Position numbers and translations under genes: made by a program. From assembly GCA_015060485.1 (NCBI GenBank), contig SUYI01000012.1, forward strand, positions 20,872 through 84,871: a stretch of DNA of 64,000 bases, written 5' to 3'. This document shows, one piece after another, positions 51,399 to 60,276 of the stretch (positions within the stretch are counted from its first letter, which is position 1; every line of letters starts with the position of its first letter). The notes below the pieces were generated by a model. The model saw only the letters and a program-made list of their open reading frames with translations. It had not been told where the DNA came from and did not search any database. Source of the stretch: Prevotella sp. GTDB taxonomy: Bacteria; Bacteroidota; Bacteroidia; Bacteroidales; Bacteroidaceae.

Positions 51399-54300
51399 TT
51401 ATATCTTTGTCAATTCAAATATGCGATTTATTACAGGGAGGAAGAATACCGAGTCGTTATAGAACACCTCTTCACCATATTTCTCTTTTACCTGAGTTTT
51501 ATAATAAGTAGCGAGGGGAGTACCCATGTCTTTATTTGCTTCTCTGGTATACTTCGACATATCTGCCATACCATCAATTATTCGTTCCTGTTGCAGTTTG
51601 TCAAGAACAGCCTTATAAAGATCATTTAGTTCATCATACTTACTAAGTAGTACTTTCTTAAGAGAATCGAAATTATCATTCAGATCACTCACTTTCTGAT
51701 ACTTCTTAGTAACATCACCCTGATAAACAATGTCCTTCACATTCTCCTCATTGGGATCACGATATAAACCTCCATAACAGGTTGACTCCTTTCGTTCTTC
51801 AGGAAGTTTCAGATTGACATCCGATTTCTCCTCAAAAACATGCTCGAATATCAAGTCAATAATGCTCTTAAGCACATTGGTATCGGTTGCAATAAAGTTG
51901 TCAATATATTTACTTCCGTTTCCACTAAAGACCACTGTACGAGGTGCTTGAAGTTGGTTATCCTTATACATGCTAGCCATGTAATAAAGAATTGATGTAA
52001 GATGATAAATAAAAACAGGTTTGAAATCCTCTCTTAAATACTTAGTTATATTACAATACTCATAATTACTTAGCCAGAAGTTAATGATATCCTTTGTTTT
52101 CAGACCATCTACATTCTTGAAGCTTTCATTTAGCTCTTCCAAATCTTTTCTCTCAAAACGTAGATTCTCTGCATACCTCCTATAGATACCATTCTCTCGC
52201 TCATTTTGGAACTCTATGAATCCGTTTTCCCAAAGTACATCACATCCAAAGTGTACAGAATTGGCAACTACTGGTTGGTTGTCCTTGAAATAGACAAAAT
52301 CTGTCGAACCACCACCAATATCAATAACCGTTACTGCTTCAGAATCTTTAATATAATCTTTCTTCTTATAATAATAGTAAGGAGCTTCAGATTCTGAGTA
52401 TTGTCTGATCTGATTCGGTTCAATAAAAAGAATATTCTTTGGCTCAGAAGTCCATATGTCATTATATATAGCCTTTTCGTTACCAGAGAAACTCAAGGGA
52501 CTAAACCATACGAGCTTTGTACGGTCAAGATCTCCATTTCGCTGCAATATATCACACTTGATAATGAGCAGTAATTCCCGAACGAAAATCCGTAGCATAT
52601 CTTCGTTCTTATCCCACTTAATATCGGTATGTACATCCTGATCGTCATTGGCCATCATTCGCTCGTAGAAGAACGCGATGTTATGGTTATCAAACAATCT
52701 TGGCCTTTGTACCCTGTTATGAATTCCACATAGTGCTGTGCGAATCGGGAACTTATAATAATCTCCATCAATAATTGCCGGTAAGAACTCCGTCTTAATC
52801 TTATTCTTGGCTTTGGCAAACACAGAATCCTCAATCCTACTTGCCAACGAGAACTGGTCGTTATCAGGAACCTCATGCATGAAATTTACCATAGGACGGT
52901 CCATTTTGAAGAGCTCCGGTTTCCTGCTAAGGTCTGGTTTGCCGTTTGCGTCGTTCTTACACCTTGACATAAAGGTGTTTGATGTACCCAAGTCGATTGC
53001 GTAAGTGAAAGTAACATCTGTAGCCTGACTCTTCTGCCAAACTGGACGTAAAAGGCCTGTATCTCCAAGAACTTTCACTTCAATCAAATCGAATGAAGTA
53101 TTAAACAGTTCATAGAATTTCGTTCCACTCTCTTCCATATCGGTCTTTTGCCTCGAACGTACAACTGCTGGCAATGTTCCATAACCAGCTCCTTGTTCTG
53201 GTTCGACTTCACCAATATGAACTCCTTTCTTGAAGAAAGAAAGTGAAATCTGGTCTATATTAAAATGGGGTGCTTCGGGGTCTTCATCAGCTGCAACAAC
53301 AAGAACTTTAAAGTAGTTATTCTCTTGCTCCTTATATGAAAGAATATTGGGGAAAAGTCCTAAATCAAAACTAATCTTTGCTTTCTGCAGGTCAACTATT
53401 CGTCCTTGTCCATCTTTGAAAGGTTCTACTGCATACTCTTTCTCATATTCTTTTCCGTTATAGCGCAAATGAGCTGTAACAGAATTGCGGTTTATATGTA
53501 TATCTGCATCTATGTTACCATCAGGGAAGAGATTTACCACATCATTCTTAAATGGTATCAGATAATCATAATTACGATTGGGAGAATCGTTCTGATATGT
53601 CACTCCAATGAATGTATCTTTCGAAATACGATATGGTATACGTATCAGATTGTCAGTAAAGTAATAGTTTACATCAATCTCGTCCAATTGGCGAATATTC
53701 AACCCGTTAATTATTAAATCATCATTCTGGTCTGTTTTAACAGATACAGTATGAGGATTCCTGTCATTGCGAATAGACTCGTCCTTATCCTTGAAGCTTC
53801 GAATAAAGTCTCTAATTGTCTTAAAACGTGCATCTGTGTTACCAGTTCCAAACAAAATGTTGAACATGTAATTCTTGAAATCGACTTCACGGTCAGAGAA
53901 TGCCTTTGCCTCGCGGAAATATTCTCCGCCAGATTTTCTTCTGATGTGAAGATTCTTATATTGTTCACCAACAAAGACCTGCGACTTAACACCTTCCTCT
54001 TGGATTATCATCTTATCAAGGTCTGGAGGTGTGACAAATCCCGTCATAGGTGAACTACAAGCCAAAAGCATCTCTCTTCCCTTTTCTGTATAAACCAGAA
54101 AATATAGCTTTTCTTCAATAATATCCGTCTTATAGTATTCGACAACCGAATTATACAAGATGGGCATTTTTTTCTTGATGATTTCCATATTCTCCTTGAA
54201 GTCCCATTCTCGCAACTCGATTTTCTCACCACTCCTCCAGGTGTTATTTCTATGATATTTCAAATTGAAGAGCAATTCGTAGATATCAAGGATGTCCGAT

Positions 54301-54548
54301 ACCATTTGTGTGTATGCTAAACCTGCCTCCTTGGATCGATCCATACTTTCCTCCATGACACGTCTGAATGCTTCTCGTGCCACAAAGAAACGAGCAAATG
54401 GCGTTGGTAAAGAATTAAGTGCTGCGCAATTGTCAGTCTTTTGCTCAACGACCTTATCCAAACTGTCTGCTGTTAAAGCTATATCTTCTGCAGCCCATTT
54501 GGTGCCTTCTGCACCGCGATCAACGATATTTAGATCTATTCTTGACAT
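51399..54548 (-). CDS. Large protein with C-terminal actin/Hsp70-fold ATPase
   Basis: A 1049-residue protein. Residues 1-~510 are an unrecognised N-terminal region: helical to ~160, then beta-rich. From ~515 an actin/Hsp70-superfamily ATPase is evident: phosphate-1 loop YAIDLGTSNTF (about 516-525), phosphate-2 VIDIGGGSTDFVYF (about 741-754) and adenosine motif VVFSGNGSKYI (about 871-881). No membrane helix or signal peptide, so cytoplasmic. It lies between the tubulin-like and channel genes with 2-5 base gaps. It could be a polymerising cytomotive protein or an ATP-dependent switch; sequence alone does not decide. Confidence 0.78.
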   Translation of the reverse strand: MSRIDLNIVDRGAEGTKWAAEDIALTADSLDKVVEQKTDNCAALNSLPTPFARFFVAREAFRRVMEESMDRSKEAGLAYTQMVSDILDIYELLFNLKYHRNNTWRSGEKIELREWDFKENMEIIKKKMPILYNSVVEYYKTDIIEEKLYFLVYTEKGREMLLACSSPMTGFVTPPDLDKMIIQEEGVKSQVFVGEQYKNLHIRRKSGGEYFREAKAFSDREVDFKNYMFNILFGTGNTDARFKTIRDFIRSFKDKDESIRNDRNPHTVSVKTDQNDDLIINGLNIRQLDEIDVNYYFTDNLIRIPYRISKDTFIGVTYQNDSPNRNYDYLIPFKNDVVNLFPDGNIDADIHINRNSVTAHLRYNGKEYEKEYAVEPFKDGQGRIVDLQKAKISFDLGLFPNILSYKEQENNYFKVLVVAADEDPEAPHFNIDQISLSFFKKGVHIGEVEPEQGAGYGTLPAVVRSRQKTDMEESGTKFYELFNTSFDLIEVKVLGDTGLLRPVWQKSQATDVTFTYAIDLGTSNTFMSRCKNDANGKPDLSRKPELFKMDRPMVNFMHEVPDNDQFSLASRIEDSVFAKAKNKIKTEFLPAIIDGDYYKFPIRTALCGIHNRVQRPRLFDNHNIAFFYERMMANDDQDVHTDIKWDKNEDMLRIFVRELLLIIKCDILQRNGDLDRTKLVWFSPLSFSGNEKAIYNDIWTSEPKNILFIEPNQIRQYSESEAPYYYYKKKDYIKDSEAVTVIDIGGGSTDFVYFKDNQPVVANSVHFGCDVLWENGFIEFQNERENGIYRRYAENLRFERKDLEELNESFKNVDGLKTKDIINFWLSNYEYCNITKYLREDFKPVFIYHLTSILYYMASMYKDNQLQAPRTVVFSGNGSKYIDNFIATDTNVLKSIIDLIFEHVFEEKSDVNLKLPEERKESTCYGGLYRDPNEENVKDIVYQGDVTKKYQKVSDLNDNFDSLKKVLLSKYDELNDLYKAVLDKLQQERIIDGMADMSKYTREANKDMGTPLATYYKTQVKEKYGEEVFYNDSVFFLPVINRIFELTKI

Positions 54549-54550
54549 AA

Positions 54551-55948
54551 TTATTTCTCCAATTTCTTAGTGTAATAGTTAATAGCGTCATAAGCAAACT
54601 GTAGGAAAAACCGGAATTTGTTGCTATGATCTTTCTCGTTGTAAGCATTACTTGCTTTAATCATTTCCAAAAGATAATATGAGTCATTCTTTGCGTCTAA
54701 CTCCATATGCTTAATCCATCCCGACATTTGTTTTGGATCATCATAATGCAATGGTGCAAAGGCTCGCTTGTTTGTGGCCAACTCGTGATACCATTTAAAA
54801 TAAGTGTCCGTGAACTTTTTTAAATTCTGGAAAGGCTGGTCTTTATAAAATGCACTATTCAAACCTCTGTTCTTGACCAACGGGAAGAAAGGCTCATTGG
54901 GGACGTCGTTTATCAATTGACGTAGTAGCATATAATCTGCGACACACTTTACGATATCGTTATATCCACTTCCTAACGAATCAATAGACATTGATTCCTT
55001 ATCATTCTCAATAGCTCTAGATAAGAATTGTTGTCTCTTTGGTCTCTCTCTCTTTAAGAAATCGAACAATGAAGATGCCGCAATAAGTTCAATGAAATTA
55101 GCAGTATCTTCTTGCTTTGCCTCGTCGTTTTCATATACCTGACGCAAAGTCTTTTCGCCAATATAATACAAATAATCAGATAGTATGTTCTTGTCGTAAT
55201 ATGCCAGTGCAGCTTTTGTCTTTGTATAGAAGTTCGAACTATCTATATCACTACCTGTTGTCGAGGGGTCTTTTAATCCATAATATGGTAAAACTGATAC
55301 AGCACCCATCACAACATTCTTTACAGCTGGTTGCTGAGATGCATTTCTAATTTTCTTCTCGATTAATGGAAAGCCTGATGCACCGGTACCTCCAAATATA
55401 GAACTGATAATAAAAACTCTATCATCCTTTTCGCAGTGAATTTTGAATGCATTGAACCAGTCTGCCTGTTCTATCATCTCACCCAGAACCACCGTTCCAA
55501 CGTTCGGATTGCCCTTAAAACCGACTGAAAGTGGATTGTTCAGGTTCTTTGTAGAGAAAAGAGTTTCCACGAAATAATTGTTGATATCCGTTGTTCCTAG
55601 GCTGGACATGTTTATATACGAGCGAAACTTCTCGTTGCTTCCAACGGCCTGATGAGTGTCATTAAGTTGATTGTTTATCTCTCCAATTGTCTGCATCTCT
55701 GAATTAAAGAAACCATTGAGGGGGTTCAATGTTGAGGTACCATTATTAATAGATTCTTTATAGATTTTCTCATAATTGTCTATTAGAGAATGAAGATTCT
55801 TTTTCTCTTCCAAATCCATATGCGGATCTATGATAATGGGAACAACGGTATATCCATTTGTGCTCATGCCACTAGCCATCAACATTGTGACACTTTTCAT
55901 CACGCGGATGCCTGTTCCTCCTATACAAAAAACAAATACCTTCTTCAT
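54551..55948 (-). CDS. Tubulin/FtsZ-superfamily GTPase-like protein (Tubulin_2-like)
   Basis: A 465-residue protein. The N-terminus VFVFCIGGTGIRVMKSV has the Gly-rich loop and first helix of a tubulin Rossmann fold, and SSIFGGTGASGFPLI (about 182-196) matches the tubulin/FtsZ signature GGGTGxG. It is far from true FtsZ (no clear T7 loop NxDFxD) and resembles the bacterial tubulin-like proteins that occur in vWA-containing conflict operons. No membrane segment. It may bind GTP and polymerise or act as a nucleotide switch. Gap to the actin-like gene: two bases. Confidence 0.75.
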   Translation of the reverse strand: MKKVFVFCIGGTGIRVMKSVTMLMASGMSTNGYTVVPIIIDPHMDLEEKKNLHSLIDNYEKIYKESINNGTSTLNPLNGFFNSEMQTIGEINNQLNDTHQAVGSNEKFRSYINMSSLGTTDINNYFVETLFSTKNLNNPLSVGFKGNPNVGTVVLGEMIEQADWFNAFKIHCEKDDRVFIISSIFGGTGASGFPLIEKKIRNASQQPAVKNVVMGAVSVLPYYGLKDPSTTGSDIDSSNFYTKTKAALAYYDKNILSDYLYYIGEKTLRQVYENDEAKQEDTANFIELIAASSLFDFLKRERPKRQQFLSRAIENDKESMSIDSLGSGYNDIVKCVADYMLLRQLINDVPNEPFFPLVKNRGLNSAFYKDQPFQNLKKFTDTYFKWYHELATNKRAFAPLHYDDPKQMSGWIKHMELDAKNDSYYLLEMIKASNAYNEKDHSNKFRFFLQFAYDAINYYTKKLEK

Positions 55949-55954
55949 GTTTTC

Positions 55955-56404
55955 CTATATTTTAAAGATTCTACATGCATTGGTTGGACCAATATTGCAC
56001 CACACAACCGATACTACAAAGTAAAAAACGGATGCGTATATAGCATTACCCAATGCAATTTTCGTCTCAAGCATAAGTGCGCCTTCCAATTTGGGAGGTA
56101 CTGCAAAATACTCAAATCCAAGTGTTACTAAAAAAGTTAGTATAAATGTTATTAGAAGAAAAATAATCCAATGTTTCAATGTATAATGTCTACCTGGAGC
56201 ATCATTATAAGGCTTATAATAATAAGCAGCTAAAGCTATACCAAGGAAAACAAATATTAAAATGATGACAATTGAAGAATTCTCTAATTGAGACCAAAAC
56301 GTTTTGGCCTGTTTGTATAACTCTTCGTTTTCTCTTTGTTTAAAAGGCCGTGCAAAGTCATTCACAGACCCAGCAATCCAATTATACAATTTTAGCAATT
56401 TCAT
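55955..56404 (-). CDS. Small membrane protein of the motor/tubulin operon
   Basis: A 149-residue protein with three membrane helices (about residues 43-62, 78-97 and 120-139) and a charged N-terminal region of 40 residues. I recognise no family. Its position between the vWA-like lipoprotein and the tubulin-like gene, with gaps of 2 and 6 bases, suggests a membrane link between the extracytoplasmic and cytoplasmic parts of the system. Confidence 0.65.
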   Translation of the reverse strand: MKLLKLYNWIAGSVNDFARPFKQRENEELYKQAKTFWSQLENSSIVIILIFVFLGIALAAYYYKPYNDAPGRHYTLKHWIIFLLITFILTFLVTLGFEYFAVPPKLEGALMLETKIALGNAIYASVFYFVVSVVWCNIGPTNACRIFKI

Positions 56405-56406
56405 AT

Positions 56407-57666
56407 TTATGAGTTTTTAGAAATCAAAATATAATTAGGCTTAAGTGTCTTGTTTACGACACCACCATAAAAAATGCCCTTCAAGAAATTCTCCAAAGAA
56501 AATGTCTTGTCTACATCATTTGGAGACATCGCTCCCATATACGGAGAGAATTTGGACACATCTAAATCTGGCAACTCCAATGTCCACTCTAACACATCTG
56601 CATCCATTGGCATTCCGAATACTTTAAGATCAACTATAGCAGTTGCCTTTCTTATTAACTGCTTTCCTGTGATGTTTTCAATTTCATATTTAACATTACC
56701 AAGTTTTACACCTGAACCATAAAGAGATTTTACTTTGAATCCATTAGTAAAGAACAAGCTATCCGCTATTGCCCATCGATAATTCTCTAAAGATATCTTC
56801 AAATTAATTGTACAGGTATCAGAGTCTGAAGGATCGTAACCAACAAACGTTGGATTAACATTGTCCATCTGCCAACAATTGTCGGGCATTCCAAACGTAA
56901 AATTAATTGAGCCGTAATCAAAACCACTCTCAATATTATCTATTAAACGACCATTATTGAAAAGTAAAGTAGATATAGAATTTCTAAAATAAGCCACATT
57001 CTCATCTTTTCCTATTATCAAGAAATAATACGGAGACTTATTTGTAATTTCCACACCTTTTTTATCTAAATAAGAAGATATAGCGCCTATGAGACATACA
57101 TCTCTATTACCTTTGCCAATTATGTCACTTATATCCGAACTATATTGAGTCATGAGTACGTCTGGAGCTTCAGCACCAACTGGGTCATATTTCATATCTG
57201 ATATAAGAATCGCTATCTCGCCTTTTTGAGTATCAAAATCATTCATAATAGATTTAAGCATACTAGGCACTTGAGTTGATGCACCAGAAACAAATGCACC
57301 CGTATTCATTTTCATTTTAAAACTATTCAATGACTCCTTTTCACCTGTATTTCCATCATTCTTAAGTATTGTTATTTCTGATTGTAGTTCTGAAAAATAA
57401 CTCATAATCTGCCATACATCAGCTTTAAAATCTGTTGGTCTATTAGCTCTGAAGAAACCATTCATACTGCCAGAGACTTCAACATAATATTTAATCTTTT
57501 GGGGTGGTTGCATCTTAAAGGCGCTATCTTTATTAATGGTTAACAACTTGCCATCTTCATCAAAATACATCTGATCCACAGGGTTGATATCGTCACATGA
57601 TGATATAGACAGGATTGCTAATCCAATAATAGATATAACAGCAATTACGAAGACACTTTTTTTCAT
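56407..57666 (-). CDS. vWA-like lipoprotein, first gene of the motor/tubulin operon
   Basis: A 419-residue lipoprotein: signal peptide and lipobox ILSISSC (Cys24). Residues ~57-240 look like a von Willebrand A fold. KYYVEVSGSMNGFF (about 59-72) stands where the MIDAS DxSxS loop is expected, but with Glu for the first Asp; VSGASTQVPSML supplies the threonine loop and IAILISDMKYDP (about 151-162) the third loop. The C-terminal half is beta-rich. It is probably exposed in the periplasm or on the outer membrane and could sense or bind a partner. The long structured leader lies directly upstream. Confidence 0.72.
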   Translation of the reverse strand: MKKSVFVIAVISIIGLAILSISSCDDINPVDQMYFDEDGKLLTINKDSAFKMQPPQKIKYYVEVSGSMNGFFRANRPTDFKADVWQIMSYFSELQSEITILKNDGNTGEKESLNSFKMKMNTGAFVSGASTQVPSMLKSIMNDFDTQKGEIAILISDMKYDPVGAEAPDVLMTQYSSDISDIIGKGNRDVCLIGAISSYLDKKGVEITNKSPYYFLIIGKDENVAYFRNSISTLLFNNGRLIDNIESGFDYGSINFTFGMPDNCWQMDNVNPTFVGYDPSDSDTCTINLKISLENYRWAIADSLFFTNGFKVKSLYGSGVKLGNVKYEIENITGKQLIRKATAIVDLKVFGMPMDADVLEWTLELPDLDVSKFSPYMGAMSPNDVDKTFSLENFLKGIFYGGVVNKTLKPNYILISKNS

Positions 57667-57985
57667 TTCCTATATCCGCCTATCGGCCTCCCAAGTTTCG
57701 GCTGTTTGTTTTAGGTTTAAATGAAAGACGTGGGAGTCACTACTTCTCGCTTATCCCAAGTCTCAGGCTCTCGCATTGCCTCCATCTCCAAGATAAGCAA
57801 CTCGAGTTAGCCCACGCCATGATATATTGTAGCAGTGTACAATACACCTAACGCGGACGTTTCGGTTGCGTTTCTTCAGAGATGGATTCAAATTTGCGAG
57901 ATTTGAGACTCTAAAGATAACGTTCGTAAACGTCCTTTTACCACTATGTTCTGACCCGCTCACCCTTTACAGGCTACCCGAGTCG
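57667..57985 (-). ncRNA. ~315-base structured leader or small RNA upstream of the operon
   Basis: Between the promoter (57990-58021) and the first ATG there is no gene but several complementary pairs: CGTGGG/CCCACG (57729-57734, 57811-57816) enclosing GCTTATC/GATAAGC (57749-57755, 57792-57798); GTGTA/TACAC (57835-57839, 57843-57847); and GGACGTTT/AAACGTCC (57855-57862, 57928-57935) enclosing TCAAAT/ATTTGA (57888-57893, 57901-57906). This points to a folded RNA, either a cis-regulatory leader or a separate transcript. Confidence 0.6.
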
Positions 57986-57989
57986 ACTG

Positions 57990-58021
57990 CAAATATAGCA
58001 AGATTATTTTAACAAGCCAAA
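57990..58021 (-). promoter_or_regulatory. Promoter of the leader RNA and the nine-gene operon
   Basis: Minus strand TTTG (58018-58021), 20 bases, TATATTTG (57990-57997). It is the only good promoter seen upstream of the operon. The sequence just upstream of the -7 box belongs to the dispersed ~300-bp repeat. Confidence 0.72.
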
Positions 58022-58292
58022 TTTTTAGGGAAGAAATTTCAAAAACAGAGGTTTCACAAGGCTTGCGAAACATTCTTCGACCTTATGATTCTATGGACAG
58101 AAACGCTGCGCCGTGCGGAGAATTTCTGCCCTCCGTCCTAAGAATGTCTCCGCGCCGTCCGGAGATATTCTCCGCCTGGGGCAGTATCAGCCGGGATAGG
58201 TTTTGCAGCCTCCGGAGGCTGCACGTGCGATACCCGGGAGCCTGCACGTGTAGACTCGGTGCACGTGTAGACTCGGGGAGTCTGCAAATGTA
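57998..58292. repeat. Dispersed ~300-bp intergenic repeat, copy A
   Basis: Closely similar to 62927-63241 over its whole length except a ~38-bp segment present only in copy B. It contains GC-rich hairpins, including the perfect palindrome GCAGCCTCCGGAGGCTGC (about 58206-58223) and AGACTC/GAGTCT stems, and CACGTG motifs. No reading frame is supported. One end directly abuts a -7 promoter box. Confidence 0.85.
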
Positions 58293-58299
58293 AGCTCGC

Positions 58300-58387
58300 C
58301 TGCCTCTAGCCTGCCTCTAGGCTGCTTCTAGCCATACTCTAAGCATACTCTAGCCATACTCTAAGCATACTCTAGCCATACTCAAAC
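58300..58387. repeat. Eight tandem copies of an 11-bp unit
   Basis: Units start at 58300 and every 11 bases to 58377; early copies read CTGCCTCTAGC, later ones CATACTCTAAG and CATACTCTAGC alternately. The period is about one helical turn. The remaining gap to 58466 has no gene. Confidence 0.85.
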
Positions 58388-58466
58388 AGCTTGCATGAGT
58401 ATGCCAACACCTTGGGTAGAGCTTGGCATCTCCTTGAGAACACCTTACTATAATATATGGAAAGTA

Positions 58467-58892
58467 TTACATCGAATCAGCCGTCAGTTCCTTACGCCCT
58501 ATGAGGCTGAATATGGTGATTTCGTTATCTTCGCTGAGAATACGAAGGGTACGCAGAACCTCATTAAGACGGGAACCACCAGCGGTCACATCATCAATTA
58601 CCAGCACATTATGCTGACGAATCATGGAACATTTTTTTTCGTCCATAGGTTTTGACAGTATATCTTCTACGCTATATAGCCTAGGTTGATTGAATCTGTA
58701 GATGTAGCGCACCATATACTGATTAATCTTGGTCCTGTTTTGGGGCATAACAACAATATCATAATGATAGAGATTTATCTTCTTGTGAACACTATCTACA
58801 GCCCTTTGAATGGAAAGCCCAATATCCTCAGCCCCATCATACTCGAAATCGAACACAAACTTTTTCTCTGTTTCGTCGAAAGTTACACCCAT
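58467..58892 (-). CDS. Phosphoribosyltransferase-fold protein
   Basis: A 141-residue protein from the ATG at 58892; the longer frame runs 15 codons into the promoter. VLVIDDVTAGGSRLNEVLRT near residue 95 is the PRPP-binding motif of type I phosphoribosyltransferases, here followed by a region typical of ComF-like proteins (IFSLIGRKE). The N-terminal half is short and has no zinc ribbon. The substrate is unknown; small PRTases of this kind occur in defence islands. Monocistronic with its own promoter. Confidence 0.7.
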   Translation of the reverse strand: MGVTFDETEKKFVFDFEYDGAEDIGLSIQRAVDSVHKKINLYHYDIVVMPQNRTKINQYMVRYIYRFNQPRLYSVEDILSKPMDEKKCSMIRQHNVLVIDDVTAGGSRLNEVLRTLRILSEDNEITIFSLIGRKELTADSM

Positions 58893-58911
58893 ATCATTAT
58901 TGTCTCGTTTG

Positions 58912-58943
58912 CAAAGGTAGGAAGTTTTCCGTAACAAAGCAAA
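58912..58943 (-). promoter_or_regulatory. Promoter of the PRTase-like gene
   Basis: Minus strand TTTG (58940-58943), 20 bases, TACCTTTG (58912-58919), 19 bases before the ATG. A GGGGAAGAAAT...CAAAAACAGAG motif shared with other promoters follows at 58949-58972. Confidence 0.7.
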
Positions 58944-58989
58944 TTAATGGGGAAGAAATATCAAAAACAGAGAAATAGTATGTCCAATC

Positions 58990-60168
58990 TTACTTCATCA
59001 ATTCATTATACAGTGCCAGTCCCTTCACGGTCAGCAGGTATTTCTGTCGCGGATGGCGGGGCGAGTTGGGATAAAGCAGGCAGACATATCCTTCTGATAC
59101 AGCAGGCGAAAGATGAAGTTTCAAAAAGTTATCACGACCCTTTAGGTTTAACCCGGTCATCATCTCTTTCACTGACAATTGTTTGCTGCCGATGGTTTTG
59201 ACAAGGCTGATGATGTTATAGTTGTCGGTTCGCAACATGTCCTGTACTTGTCCTGTACTTGTCCTGTGCTTGTCACCTTCCGATTCCGGCATCTTCCACT
59301 CTTCTGGTGGATCTATCATCATATATCTGTTCTTGAGTGTGTTGTCCTCACCAAGCAGCAGGTTGCGGAAGAAACGTATCAGGAACAGCGGCTCGTAGTT
59401 GATGCCTTTGTTTAGGTTACGGTAGTTGGCTCTTACCAGCGCATTGCGGAAATACCACGAATGGCGTTCAAACAAATCGTTGTTCACACTGAATCCTTGT
59501 GAACGCAGATATTTGATGGTGAAGATGGCCGTTGTGCGTGTATTCCCCTCACCAAAAGGGTGAATCTGCCACAGGCCAGCCACAAATTTGGCCAGATGCT
59601 CCACCATTTGGTCTTTGTTTAAGCCAGTATAATCAAATTGTCGTTCCTGCTCCAAGTCGTATTCTATGGCCATACGCAAATCCTGCCAGCGACCATAAAG
59701 CACAGAGTCACCTCGTAGTACCCATTCCTTTTTCGAAATGTCGTAGTCACGGAAACGGCCGGCATGCTTAAACACCCCTTCAAAGACTGCCCTATGAATG
59801 GCTGCCAATCCTGCTACACTATAGGTGAACGCATCTGTCTGAAGTAGTTTTGATATATTGCTCGATACCCTGTCTGCTTCCTCTTTGTCGGCATCATCCT
59901 TGTCGTGAGTTGTCTTAGTAATGTAGTATTGCTTCACCAACTCACGTGCCTCGTCGATGGTAATCTCACCCTCGATATTCCTGCGAGCAGTCTCTTGCAG
60001 ATACTCAGAAGTCTTCAGTCCGTCCACAGCCTGCAAACCGATAGCCACGCGCCATGCTTCAGCCCGCTCACGTTGTGCCGGTTCCCCTTGGCGGATATAT
60101 TCGTCAAAGTTCAAGTACAGCTCCTTGCCGTTATTCTCACTCATATCTCGTCCTTTTTGGTAGTTCAT
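58990..60168 (-). CDS. Fic-domain protein (adenylyltransferase-type) with C-terminal winged helix
   Basis: A 392-residue protein (384 if ATG 60144 is used; that ATG has AAGGA upstream). The Fic core motif HPFGEGNTRTTA is intact near residue 210, so it can transfer AMP to hydroxyl groups of target proteins. A possible inhibitory-helix sequence is not obvious. The C-terminal ~90 residues (LSVKEMMTGLNLKGRDNFLKLHL...KYLLTVKGLAL) form a winged helix-turn-helix. Such Fic-wHTH proteins occur as stand-alone regulators or toxins. The longest frame extends through the promoters and is rejected. Confidence 0.85.
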   Translation of the reverse strand: MNYQKGRDMSENNGKELYLNFDEYIRQGEPAQRERAEAWRVAIGLQAVDGLKTSEYLQETARRNIEGEITIDEARELVKQYYITKTTHDKDDADKEEADRVSSNISKLLQTDAFTYSVAGLAAIHRAVFEGVFKHAGRFRDYDISKKEWVLRGDSVLYGRWQDLRMAIEYDLEQERQFDYTGLNKDQMVEHLAKFVAGLWQIHPFGEGNTRTTAIFTIKYLRSQGFSVNNDLFERHSWYFRNALVRANYRNLNKGINYEPLFLIRFFRNLLLGEDNTLKNRYMMIDPPEEWKMPESEGDKHRTSTGQVQDMLRTDNYNIISLVKTIGSKQLSVKEMMTGLNLKGRDNFLKLHLSPAVSEGYVCLLYPNSPRHPRQKYLLTVKGLALYNELMK

Positions 60169-60236
60169 AAGCTCCAACGTATTGGATAGTGCAAAGGTAC
60201 GACTTTTTTCGTTACGACTTTTTTCGTAGTCCGTTG

Positions 60237-60268
60237 CAAAGATAGGAAGAAATCTCAAACATTCCAAA
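60237..60268 (-). promoter_or_regulatory. Promoter of the Fic gene (with a second -7 box downstream)
   Basis: Minus strand TTTG (60265-60268), 20 bases, TATCTTTG (60237-60244). A second -7-like box TACCTTTG is at 60192-60199 but lacks a -33 match. Between them ACGACTTTTTTCGT is repeated twice. Confidence 0.6.
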
Positions 60269-60276
60269 CTTTTAAA

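Noticed and set aside
57763..57963. 66-codon minus-strand frame in the operon leader
   Set aside because: It overlaps all the RNA helices; base pairing explains the conservation of sequence better than coding.
57667..57985. tmRNA or RNase P RNA in the structured leader
   Set aside because: No tRNA-like ends, tag peptide frame or conserved RNase P core sequences could be found.
58300..58387. Possible CRISPR array
   Set aside because: Units are 11 bp and contiguous with no spacers, and no cas gene is present.
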